From: Nephrocerus scutellatus
Taxonomy: Eukaryota > Arthropoda > Insecta > Diptera > Pipunculidae
DNA: 64,000 bases
Assembly: GCA_947095585.1 (NCBI GenBank)
Contig: OX352761.1
Location: 57,458,432 to 57,522,431, forward strand
Direction: 5' to 3'
Shown: positions 54,112 through 64,000 of the stretch, in pieces
How the letters are laid out: every line of letters starts with the position of its first letter
Numbering within the stretch: position 1 is the first letter of the stretch
Notes under the pieces: generated by a model
What the model was told of the DNA's origin: nothing
The model's input: only the letters and a program-made list of their open reading frames with translations
Databases searched by the model: none
Translations under genes and position numbers: made by a program

Positions 54112-54975
54112 ATGGCAACCCAAAAAAATAAAGTGGTGATAGATCCAATTAAATATTTAAATTCACTCCCATACTTTGACGGAAATCCAGACAATTTGCT
54201 AATCTTTTAAACTTAAACCTATCTCAAAACTTATTTTCCGACATAATTAAAAGTAAATTAATTAAAAGAGCCAGAGAAGTAAAAGAAATAAATATTAAAG
54301 CCATTGCATGGAGCGATATTAAAGTGGTTTTGCAAAATAATTTAAGTGAAAGACGTAGCCCAGAACAACTCTACGATGAGTTAAGAAGTGTAACTTTTAA
54401 AAACCACGTTTTAGGCTTCTTTAATGAAATCATAGACAAACTAAGGAAACTTAACAATAAAACTTTATTAGTCTCTGGTCCAGGCGAAATAGCCAACCAA
54501 TGTGCACTAAAAAATATACGCACTGCATTAAACGTTTTCAAAAGTAAAATACCCGAACCTATGAAAACTATCTTAACTTGTAGAAACCCTGAAAGCTTAG
54601 AATCTGGAATCGACATACAAGTCAAGCAGGTTATACAGACCATTCAAACGCAGACCAATCTTATAATGAAATAAATCATTATAACAATAAACCAATACGT
54701 AACAATAATAGCAATAGATACAATAATCAATTCCCTGACCAACAAGGAAATCCGAATAGAAACGGACAATATAACAATCATAGATACGAACAGAATCAAA
54801 ATAGAAACGGACAATTTAACAATCATAGATAATCAATCAACAATAACTGTAGATACCACAGTAGACACCAAAACTATAATAGATTTTTATGTGACATTCA
54901 GAATAATTTACCAAGTGTTCAACGAAATCAAACTGCTGAACCCATGAATGTTAATAAATGCGAATCAAGTTAAAA
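54112..54975 (+). pseudogene. 17.6-like gag, copy 2
   Basis: Same structure and same first break as copy 1, opening MATQKNKVVIDPIKYLNSLP. The main open part is 54324-54674, followed by the Asn-rich tail. Almost no divergence from copy 1. Confidence 0.7.
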
Positions 54976-54984
54976 TGTTCACTT

Positions 54985-57230
54985 ACAAGCCTCAAAGGTG
55001 ACTTACCATATGTAATAATTAAATCAAATAAAAACCCACTAAAATTCATTATCGACACGAGCAACAAATTAAATTATTAACCCAGGTCTCTGCAATCCTA
55101 AATGGAAAATACAATTTAAATCAATACAATTAAAACATTACATAGTATAAATACTACTGAAAGAGATGCGGTTCCTCTTTTCAAAGAATTTGGCATTTCT
55201 GAGCAAAATATTGACTTTTTGGTTTGTGCAAACCATGATAAATATGACGGTATCATTGGCAATCACAAACTGAAACGATTTAACGCTAAATAAGATTATA
55301 AAAAAAATCTATTAGAAATAAATGGTCAAACAGTACAAATCTTGTTCCAAAAATTAAAACAGCATACCACTTATTAGTAAATCAACAAAAAGATTTAACC
55401 TATCTCAAGAAGAAGTTATTCTTGGAAGGTGAAGTTATTGCTTATGAAGGAATTTACAACGTTGAAAATCATAAGATTGAAATTCAACCAAAATGTAAAA
55501 TACATAGACCCTATTGAAATTAGACCTAATGAAATCGAACTAGTAACTACTGAACACTACTGACTGAACACTACTGACTGACTACTGACCTAATGAAATC
55601 GAACTAGTAACTACTGAACACTATTGTGTATTAGATAAACTTGAAAATATACCATTAATGAAACAACTACGAACTCAACATTTAAATTTAGAAGAAAAGC
55701 AAAAATTATCAAAAATAATTAATCGATATTCTTATATTTTTTTATCAAGAAGGCTTAAACCTTACTTTTACAAATGCAATAAAGCATGAAATTTGTACAA
55801 TCGACAATATACCATTAAAAGTGAAATCATATAGATACCCATATATCTATAAAGATGAAATCAAACAACAGATTCAAGAACTCATCGAAAATAAAATAAT
55901 AAGGTCTAGTTTTTCGCTTTATTCTACCCCTGTTTGGATCTTAGCGAAGAAGGTCAACGCAACCGGTAAACAAAAGTGAAAGCTTGTCATAGACTATCGT
56001 AAACTAAATGAGGTTACAATAGACGACAAGTACCCTCTACCAAATATTGATGAAATTTTAGATAAACTGGGCAGATGCCAGTATTTCACAACCCTTGATA
56101 TAGCGAAGGGATTTCATCAAATAGAAATGGAGGAAAATGATGTTTATAAAACCGCCTTTAATGTAGAAGGAGGACATTATGAATTCCACGAATGCCATTT
56201 GGACTGAAGACAGCCCCAGCGACATTTCAAAGACTTATGAATAATATCCTTAAGTATTATATTAATAAGATCTGTTTAGTATATCTGGATGATATTATCG
56301 TCTTTTCAACGTCGTTACAAGAACATATAAACTCTATTAATTTAATTTTCAATTGTTTAAAAAGGGCTAATTCAAAGATTCAATTAGACAAATCAGAATT
56401 CTTAAAAAAGGAAACAGAGTTCCTTGGTCACATAGTAACACAAGACGGCATAAGACTAAACCCTAAAAAAATCGAATGCGTAACAAATTTTCCCATTCCG
56501 AAAACTGCAAAACAAATTAAACAATTCCTAGGACACACTGGTTACTATCGGAAATTTATAAAAGATTATTCACTGATAGCGAAACCCATGACACCATTTC
56601 TAAAAAAGGATGCTAAAATAAATACTACAGATCCAAGATATCAAGAAAGTTTTAACACACTCAAACAATTATTAACTCACGACCCAATATTGACACATCC
56701 CGATTTTACTAAGAAATTTTCTCTTACAACTAATGCTAGTAACTACGTATAAGGTGCATTACTTTCCTTAGATAATCATCCAATATTTTATGCTAGCCGT
56801 ACACTCAATAAACATTAAAATAATTACAGTACAATATTAGATTATTAGCAATCATCTGGTCAACAAAATATTTCAGACCATATCTTTTCGGACGAAAATT
56901 CTTGATCGAAACTGATCATAGACATAGATCATAGATAGAGAAATAAATCTCAATGAAGAAAATGGAGAAATCGAAAACATTAATATATTTCCGATCAGTA
57001 AATCTCCCCTAAACATATTTAAAAGACAAATAGCAATTTTTAAAACAAATTCTGGTTCCTTACGAATAAAACAAATAAGAATTTTTAATAAATATAGGAA
57101 AGTAATATATCTTAAATCTTTAGACGGGGAAACAGCATTAACACTTTTGAAATCACATTTTAACCCACAATCCCTAAATTGCATCTACATAGAAAACGAA
57201 GAATTTCTTAAAATATTAGAAGACGTCTAT
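54985..57230 (+). pseudogene. 17.6-like pol, copy 2 (protease and RT, no integrase)
   Basis: Keeps the RT palm missing from copy 1. The frame at 56192-56752 encodes [36 protein letters not shown] (about 56277), [20 protein letters not shown] and the RNase H start [11 protein letters not shown]. RNase H is then broken by stops (56750 onward). The usual Asp of TDAS is Asn. 56940-57230 is the segment before integrase. The integrase and 3' LTR are gone, replaced by a LOA-like element. Multiple stops rule out activity. Confidence 0.8.
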
Positions 57231-57242
57231 AAAACACATTTT

Positions 57243-58090
57243 GAAAGCCAAAACCAATTGAAAAACCTGGGAAAGCTGGGCTCCTCGGAATCCTCCTCCT
57301 AGGATCAGTCAACGAAAACGCGCAACACATAGCCTCTCCCGCTTCTACCACCTCTGACATAAGGGATGGGCTAACAAGCTTAGACCTCGAAGACAGAAGG
57401 AAAAAAAGACCACACCTAAGTGGAGCCGCAAGGAAACGTCTGAATTTCCTTAAACAGACAGTACTCTCCCATGACGAGGCACTAGCCCAGTGCCAAACAA
57501 ACATAAAAGACAGGAAGGTAACATCCACCATAAAGCGGAGCCGATCGAACGACTCTAGTCCCAAGAACCCGCCAAAAAGAGACAGACAAGCTCACCCCTT
57601 CAAACCAGCCAAAACCCCCATAGCGGCAGGAAATACTGGTTCAGGCGAGGCGGAGGCAGCGGGCGGATCAAACATAGCGGTTCGCTACAGTGACATCACG
57701 AAGGCCATCAGGTTGGCAATCACTGACCAAGGCTTTCCTGACGTCAAACTAATTGCGGCACAAATGGCAACGATCCAAGACTACATGGACTACATGGACG
57801 CGGTAGCGGAGCTTTCCACCGATGGCATTAGCCCTAAATTTCTGGGCTGCAGGGGCAAAAGTGGTTGGCTATCCGTGAACTGCGCAGATGATGAAACGGC
57901 AGCATGGCTTACCAATACGGTACCAACCCTGAAACCATGGCCAGATGCCCGACTGAAAATAGTCGGGGAGGACGAAATTCCTCGCAACCAGATTTTCTAT
58001 GTCTATCTTCCGCACTGCAGGAATGAGACAAATGAGAAACTCAGCAGACGCCTAGTAGTTCAAAACAAGCAGCTACGCAACGCAGAATGA
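57243..58090 (+). pseudogene. LOA-like ORF1 (DUF4780-like)
   Basis: About 280 codons open in one frame, just after a TGA. The first part is Ser/Thr- and Lys/Arg-rich (RRKKRPHLSGAARKRLNF). A C-terminal domain of ~110 residues has SGWLSVNCADDETAAWL and TLKPWPDARLKIVGEDE, the pattern of the DUF4780 family found in LOA-clade ORF1 proteins (recall). It would bind element RNA. It ends QNKQLRNAE, TGA. No ATG is obvious near the beginning of the frame, and the true 5' end is lost at the fusion, so I call it a pseudogene although the frame is clean. Confidence 0.7.
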
Positions 58091-58179
58091 AAAATCCCGT
58101 CAAGAAAAGACAGAGAAAATGACGACAGAGAAGTCTGCCAAAGAGACCAACACACCCCACCACTCCCAACACTAAAGCC

Positions 58180-60557
58180 AAGCCCATTGACCGAACACGG
58201 AAACCTGGTCACTTGGAACAAGGTCGGTATAAAGGCCTCAAAGAAACACGGCTTATCAGCAGACAGTCTAAAAAAGCCTCTCACAACTGTAGCAAGTCAG
58301 GGCCCACAGGTTGATCCAAATAGCCCAAATACTAAACAAAGCGATGAGATGTGTGCAAATAAGCTTGCTTAGATCGAAGGCAGCTGCTACTGCCAATCTC
58401 TGCCACTTATTCGCAATGCAATCAAAAGCTGGGACATTGCTCTTCATCAAGAGCCCTGGACCAAGAACGATGAAATTTTGGGATTCCCAAGTAAACTAGG
58501 TAAGTTGATTTATAACAAAGAAAATGGGAGACCAAGGTCAGCAATTTTGTGCCGTCATTCTCTCAACATTTACTCCATAAATCAATTTATTTTCAGAGAT
58601 TTAGTCGCGATCTCCTTAGAGACGCTCTCGCCACAAGGAAGCAAGAGCACTACAAACTTTGCACCTGCCTAATTCCCAGGCGAGGAAGAAGACCCCCCTC
58701 CAGAGACAACACAGAGCTTCATCAACTTATGTACAGCTCAAAGCCAAAAATTTGTAATCAGATGCGATGCAAACGCTCACCACGTAGTCTGGGGAAGCAC
58801 CAACACTAACATCAGAGGTGAGCAACTCTTTAACTATTGTTCATCTAAAAATATTGTGATAAACAACGTGGGGAACGACGAAACCTTCATAAACGCCATA
58901 CGGAGTGAGGTACTGGACCTTATCCTATCCGATATCTATCCGAGGACGGCCAGCACGATCCAAAAATGGCACGTAATAAAGGAGGCGTCATTCTCCGACT
59001 ACATGTATATTAGATTCAATATTGAAACTCTAAACAGGGCTCAATCCCTTATAAGAACCCCTAAACATACTAATTGGCTAGTCTTCTTAGATCAACTCAA
59101 ATGTAACCTAACTGGTATATTTACCCCCATTAACTCTATTGCTGATATTGACAACTCAGCAAGCGAACTCACCGAGGCAATCATAAATGCCTACCACACA
59201 AGTTCCCCTATAATTCGCATCAGGTGCACCAGGGACGTTCCATGGTGGAATCACGACCTCGAGGCTTAGCGAAGAGAAGTTCGTAAACTCTTTAACAAAG
59301 CCAAGCGTAGACACACCTGGACGGCCTATTAAACTGCCCTAACTAAAAAAACGTGGCCTTAAGGGACAGCAAAAAGAAAAGCTGGCGAGAGTTTTGCGAA
59401 AGCATAGACACACTGTCAACAGCTTGTCGACTACACAAAGCCCTCTCCCTTGACCACAACAATCCACTTGGTTCGGTAAAGAAACCAAACGGTGAACTTA
59501 CATCCTCTAGACAAGAAACTCTTGAGTGTCTGGTTAAAAGTCATTTTCCCAAGTGCATCATACTAGACAATCAAGACGTGATATAAACATGCACCCATAC
59601 CTTATTTCAACCGAAGCCTACAGACGCTCAGCCAGCATATTCCCACCAGAAAGCATTCGCTGGGCGATAACCTCATTCGGCCCATACAAGTCTCCAGGTG
59701 GAGATGGGCTGTATCCAATACTCCTGCAGCAAGGCATTAAATTAATAGAACCAGTACTCGTAAAACTCTACAGAGCCAGCCACAGCCTAGAATACGTTCC
59801 AAGGTGCTGGAGAGATGTGCGGGTTCTGTTCTTACCAAAAGGAGGAAAGAAATCCCCCGAGGATACTAGGTCAAACAGACCTATCAGCCTTACATCTTTC
59901 GTCCTAAAGTCTATGGAGAAAATAATAGGCCATTACATAAGGTCAAATGCGCTCCAACAAATTCCCTTGAATACCAGCCTACACGCATACTAGACTGGTA
60001 AATCGACGGAAGCAGCACTACATGAGCTGACAACCAAAATCGAAGACGCACTTCGAATCAAAGAAATGTTATTATGCGCCTTCATCGACATACAAGGCGC
60101 TTTTGACAACACTATCTTTGAAGCAATTCAAACACAATCTAGATCAAGGGGCATCGACTCCTCTACCATAGGATGGGTCATGAGCATGCTAAGAAGCAGA
60201 AAGATTCAAGCCTCACTCGGCGAGGAAAGCATCACAATAGCGCAACCAGAGGCTGTCCACAGGATGGTGTCCTATCGCTCCTAGAAGAACTGGCCAAAAA
60301 CAACAAAATCACACTAATGTGGTCTCCCGGACACTCAGGCATATCAGGAAACGAGGCAGCAGACCTTTGCGCAAGAAAAGGCACAGAAGGAATCTTCACT
60401 GGCCCAAAACCCAGCATTGCCTATTCCAAATGCCATATCAACAGAAAAAAAATTAAAGAGTGGGAAAACGCTACTATCGAAGCGGAATGGAATGCTTCAT
60501 CTGGGATGAGACAAGCCAAGAAGCTTCTAAAATATAACATTAGTAATATGGACAGGG
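58180..60557 (+). pseudogene. LOA-like ORF2 (endonuclease, RT, RNase H), 5' and middle part
   Basis: Endonuclease: DIALHQEPWTKNDE (about 58435), FVIRCDANAHHVVWGSTNTN (about 58748), then 58856-59269 up to DVPWWNHDLEA. RT: SFGPYKSPGGDGLYPILLQQ (about 59671), ILTP-type LPKGGKKSPEDTRSNRPISL (about 59836), AFIDIQGAFDNT (60081). A deletion near 60280 then joins PEAVHR to RNase H (MWSPGHSGISGNEAADLCAR). The RT YxDD part is missing. The frame continues to YNISNMDRG, where the RTE-like element enters. Several stops. Confidence 0.8.
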
Positions 60558-63500
60558 GTAACAAACGGTGATGATGACGCGATTATAGACAGTCATGTCC
60601 TTAGCCTCTCGCATCACAACTCCTATCTTATGCGTCCACGTCACTGGAAACTCTGCCAAATCAAGTGAACGATTTCGGTACCAAATCCGATTTGTATTAG
60701 CTTGGGTCGGGGCTAAATAAGAAGGTGGAATTGCCTTGGTCAGCGGCGCTTCATGTCGACCTAGGTTGCGGTTGGACAATCACCGCTCAACTGAATTAAT
60801 TGATTCTTGAAACTAATACAAGCCTCGGATACGTATCGAATTTATCAATATTGACTTTTGGCCCACGGAAAAGGACACGTTTTGGAACTTGGAACATTCG
60901 CACGGTCTTCAAGACAACAACGCTTGCTCAATTAACAAATGAATTACGTAAATACCATCTAGAGTGGAGTAGGGGAAAACGAACATCCACCGGCGAGTTT
61001 CTAATTTTTTCGGGTAAGCCTGCAGGAGAACACCATGCCAATGGAGTGGGATTTCTACTCTCTAAAGCCGCGAGAAGATCGTTACAGGACTGGCGAGCAA
61101 TATCCGATAGAATTGTTATTGCAAGATTTAAATCTGCTGTTCAACAGGTCGTGTTTGTTCAAGTTTACGCACCAACATAACAAGCCACCTCTGAAGAAAA
61201 AGACTCGTTTTACTTGCGTCTAAATAATTCATTAGATCAACTACGGAAGAGTGACATCGTTATTTTGATGGGTAACCTTAACCAAAGGTAGGCAGCGACA
61301 ACAGTGATTGGGAACACGTCATGGGAAAACACGGCCTTGGTTCTATGAATAACAACGGCGAAAGGTTTGCTGATCTATGTTCTGATCGCTATCTAATCAT
61401 TGGAGGCACAATTTTTCCCCACAAAGCCACCTGGACCTCTCCTGATCACATGTACAACAACCAGATTGATCACATCGCTATAAGCCGCAAGTGGCGATCA
61501 TCCTTGCTGGACGTTAGAACCCGAAGAGCAGCCGACGTCTACAGCGACCACCACCTTGTGGTTGGCAGTAAGCGGTTGAAGCTCGCGAACCACTCAGTCA
61601 CACGAAGTCAAATAATCAGAAAGCCAGCTGTAGCAGCACTGAAAGACCCAGATATGAAACTGCAATATGTATCCCGCGTACAACAGTCTCTCTCTGAGAT
61701 ACAGCCCCAAACCATAGAGTCTAAATGGGAGAAAAAAGTAAATGCGTATACGGAAGCAGCGTCATCCGTTTTAGGTTATCCCGACAAAACTAGAAAAGAA
61801 TGGATATCAGATAGCACATGGAACACCATTCGTGAACGCCAATCCATCAAAGCAGAGTTAAACGCGACCTAGGGTGCCGAGCGTAGCGCATTAGCGCGGA
61901 GGTATAGGGATCTGGACCGACAAGTTGGCCGTTCAGCTAGGAACGACAAAAGAGCATGGCTAAGCGACATCTCAACACAAGCACAGCTAGCCGCTGATAG
62001 CAGACAATATAGCACAGTCTACCAATTCGCTCGTAAGCTCGCCAACAAGAAACACTACATCAACTACCCTGTTAAGGCAATAGATGGCTCTTTGATCCTT
62101 ATGGAGGAACAACAATTAACCCGCTTGACAGAGCATTTTAAGACAGTTTTGAATTGCACTTCGCCAGGCACGTTCATCAACCCACATATGCACCCTAATA
62201 GGCTACTTAACATCAGCGTCGCTACTCCTTCGTTGGATGACATAAGGACAACAATTCGTTCACTGCAATCAGGTTAAGCAGCAGGCAACGACAATATCTA
62301 CGCAGAACTCCTCCAAGCTGACGTCGAATTAACTACGCGAACATTGCATGCAATATATCAAGATATCTGGGAATCTGAATCCATTCCACTCCCCAAGAAA
62401 GGTGACTTGAGCAATTGCAAAAACTGGAGAGAAATAGCCCTGGTAAACACCATAAACAAAGTGATTTCCTCTATAATAGCTTGGCGCTTACAGAATGCGT
62501 TAGAGCTAATCTTGAGAAATGAACAAGCAGGATTTCGCCCAAACCGTTCTTGTACCAAATTAACACCCTGCGTATAATCATTGAACAATCAGTTGAGTAA
62601 CGCTCTCCTCTGTATATGGTTTTTTGTAGATTTTTAACGCGCTTTTGATAGCGTAGGCCGAAACATGATGTGGCAGATTTTGTCTAGTTATGGTGTTCCG
62701 GAAAAAATCATCAACATCATTAAGGAGCTGTACCGCGACTCAACATGCCGCGTAATTCATAACGGTCATCTTGGCTCACCTTTCAACATCTACTCGGGCG
62801 TCAAGCAAGGCTGCACCCTCTCACCACTGCTTTTACAATTGTTATCGACTGGGTGATGAAAATAGTAACCCGTACTCCATCGGGCTTGCCATGGAATGTT
62901 TTTCACCGCCTGGAAGACCTAGAATATGCCGATGATATCTGTCTCCTATCACAATCGCTAGGTGACATGGAGCGAAAATTAAACTCACTAGAACTCCACG
63001 CTAACAAAGTGGGTTTAAAAATTAACGTCTCAAAAACAACACTACTTCGCGTTAACGCTAGTGGAACATGTGATCTCTCGATTGACGGACATCAGATAGA
63101 GGAAGTCGATAAGTTTTGTTATTTGGGCAGCTGGATGTCAAAAAATTGTGGTGCTGACTCGGATGTGTGCTCTCGTGTAAACAAGGCGCGACACTCCTAT
63201 AGTATGCTAAATAATATCTGGAACTCCTTGCAAATCTCCCGGAATCTAAAGCTAATGATCTTCAGATCTAACGTTCTCTCAGTACTCTTGTATGGCTGCG
63301 AAACGTGGAAAGTCACAGAGTCAATTGCGACGCGCCTCCAAGTTTTCGTCAACAAGTGCTTAAGGAGGATACTGAGAATAAGATGGCCGGACATTATCAC
63401 CAATCAAGACTTGCGGAGAGTAACACAGCAGGAAGCAATCGCGAACACCATCAGACGACGAAAATGGAGCTGGATTGGCCACACTTTGAGAAAGCCAGCG

Positions 63501-63713
63501 GACGACATTATGAAACTAGCGCTCGACTGGAATCCACAAGGAAGCCATCGAGTTGGCCGTCCTAGCAAGACATTGAAAAGAACAATAAAAGAGTAAACAA
63601 GATCCCAGGGGACCGAGTGGCGTCTCTTGAAACCTCAGGCGTTAAATCGAGTTCATTGGCGGGCGTTTGTAGAAGCCCTATGCTCCCCCGCGGAGTAAAG
63701 GAAAGAAAGAAAG
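60558..63713 (+). mobile_element. RTE-like non-LTR retrotransposon inserted in L2
   Basis: The host sequence AATATGGACAGGG stands at 60545-60557 and again at 63714-63726. Beyond the exact 13 bp, 20 of 22 bases agree. The LOA-like reading frame continues after the second copy. The 3' end is a GGAAAGAAAGAAAG tail (63699-63713). Length is about 3.16 kb. It encodes an APE endonuclease and RT with a C-terminal tail of the RTE kind. RTE versus a related clade is uncertain. Confidence 0.85.
60800..63596 (+). pseudogene. RTE-like endonuclease-RT protein, broken
   Basis: Endonuclease: RFGTWNIRTVFKTTTLAQL (about 60880), HANGVGFLLSKAARRSLQDW, VYAPT, a degenerate ILMGNLNQR (about 61263; the usual Asp of GDFN is lost) and DVYSDHHLVVGSKRL (about 61540). 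RT: LILRNEQAGFRPNRSCTK (about 62510), SGVKQGCTLSPLLLQLL (about 62796), LEYADDICLLSQSL (about 62920). The C-terminal region reads YGCETWKVTESIATRLQVFV, WSWIGHTLRKPADDIMK and GSHRVGRPSKTLKRTIKE. There are at least five frame breaks (61178, 61870, 62276, 62575, 62840). The last frame, 62853-63596, is intact. Confidence 0.8.
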
Positions 63714-63726
63714 AATATGGACAGGG

Positions 63727-64000
63727 CCAACAAACTGGACCACCATACACTAAGAACACTAGTCTGGTATTTGACAGGACATGGCCCATTCCATGACCAC
63801 CTTTTGAAAATGGCCAAATCCCAATCGGACCGCTGCCGATTCTGCAAAAAGGCAAGCAAACGTCAGAGCATATACTCTTCGTATGCGTAGCCCTCACCCA
63901 GAAGAGAATAAAACATCTCAAGGCTTATACAGTTCCCTGTTCGAACGCCAGACCAATCGCATTGTCAGATTTGGTGGCATTCACGAAGGAACTGAGCAAT
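63727..64000 (+). pseudogene. LOA-like ORF2 C-terminal finger region, resumed
   Basis: Directly after the target duplication the frame reads ANKLDHHTLRTLVWYLTGHG, then SDRCRFCKKASKRQS, the same Cys/His finger region as L1 (about 3830-3960). One base is missing relative to L1 after the second Cys pair. It runs off the window. Confidence 0.8.

Larger units (their letters stand above)
49199..58048 (+). repeat. Tandem segmental duplication, copy 2 (empty site for element H)
   Basis: 49199-51290 matches 15028-17054 and 51287-58048 matches 41943-49198, running straight through CTCCCCTTAAAGG at about 51283-51295, where copy 1 holds element H. It keeps the RT part lost from copy 1. It has an extra ~120-bp repeat near 49425, a longer TA run (52809-52857), and loses ~150 bp near 53293 and ~100 bp near 53920. 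49199-50168 and 50387-51290 are non-coding, as described for copy 1. Confidence 0.85.
57243..64000 (+). mobile_element. LOA-like non-LTR retrotransposon, copy L2 (split by an RTE-like element)
   Basis: ORF1 57243-58090, then ORF2 from about 58180 to 60557 and 63727-64000, where the window ends. It matches L1 (1-4064) in order and motifs. It appears joined to the truncated 17.6-like pol at about 57235-57290. Relative to L1 it lacks the RT stretch between the box with RKIQASLGEESI and the RNase H (junction near 60280). Confidence 0.8.

Noticed and set aside
1..64000. tRNA, rRNA or snRNA genes
   Set aside because: No cloverleaf with A and B boxes or other known RNA gene was recognised by eye. 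The tRNA-like strings are primer sites.

Overview
This window looks like insect heterochromatin, most likely from a Drosophila of the virilis/repleta side. It is AT-rich, and almost everything recognisable is a transposable element or a rearranged piece of one. Supporting signs are Ty3/gypsy elements with 2.4-kb LTRs and tRNA-Lys-type primer sites (an Osvaldo/Ulysses-like pattern), a 17.6/297-type primer site, and Jockey-, LOA- and RTE-like non-LTR elements. I found no intact host gene, rRNA or tRNA. The species call is inference.

Layout. 1-4172: decayed LOA-like non-LTR element carrying a small antisense CR1/Jockey-type 3' end. 4932-5580: 30-bp minisatellite split by an RTE-like fragment. 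5666-7421: minus-strand solo LTR with a 4-bp target duplication and an internal 61-bp array. 7469-8520: minus-strand gypsy integrase relic. 8796-15002: several copies of an unnamed ~0.9-kb non-coding element (called Z here), in inverted and nested arrangement, plus a tandem duplication. 15028-58048: tandem segmental duplication. Copy 1 is 15028-49198, swollen by a 24.9-kb nest. Copy 2 is 49199-58048. 57243-64000: a second LOA-like element, split by an RTE-like element.

The nest in copy 1: gypsy element H (17055-41942, LTR ends TGTTATGGA/TCCATAACA, 4-bp target duplication CCTT) inserted into copy 1. The matching site in copy 2 (about 51286-51290) is empty. Element U (21752-32854) inserted into the H pol gene. 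A ~1-kb unidentified sequence lies in the right LTR of H, and a doubly deleted Jockey-like element (35209-39444, 13-bp target duplication) lies inside that.

The main discovery is element U. It has 2.45-kb LTRs with 71-bp and 65-bp repeat arrays, a tRNA-Lys-like primer site, gag, and pol in the -1 frame (broken by one lost base). In the place where envelope genes sit in errantiviruses it has an intact 474-codon third gene encoding a Ulp1/SENP-like (C48) cysteine protease. Its His-Asp-Gln-Cys set is complete, and a Ser/Arg-rich and poly-Ser tail follows. A retrotransposon carrying its own deSUMOylase-like enzyme would be a striking arrangement. The 3' LTR of U is truncated, so this copy is probably immobile.
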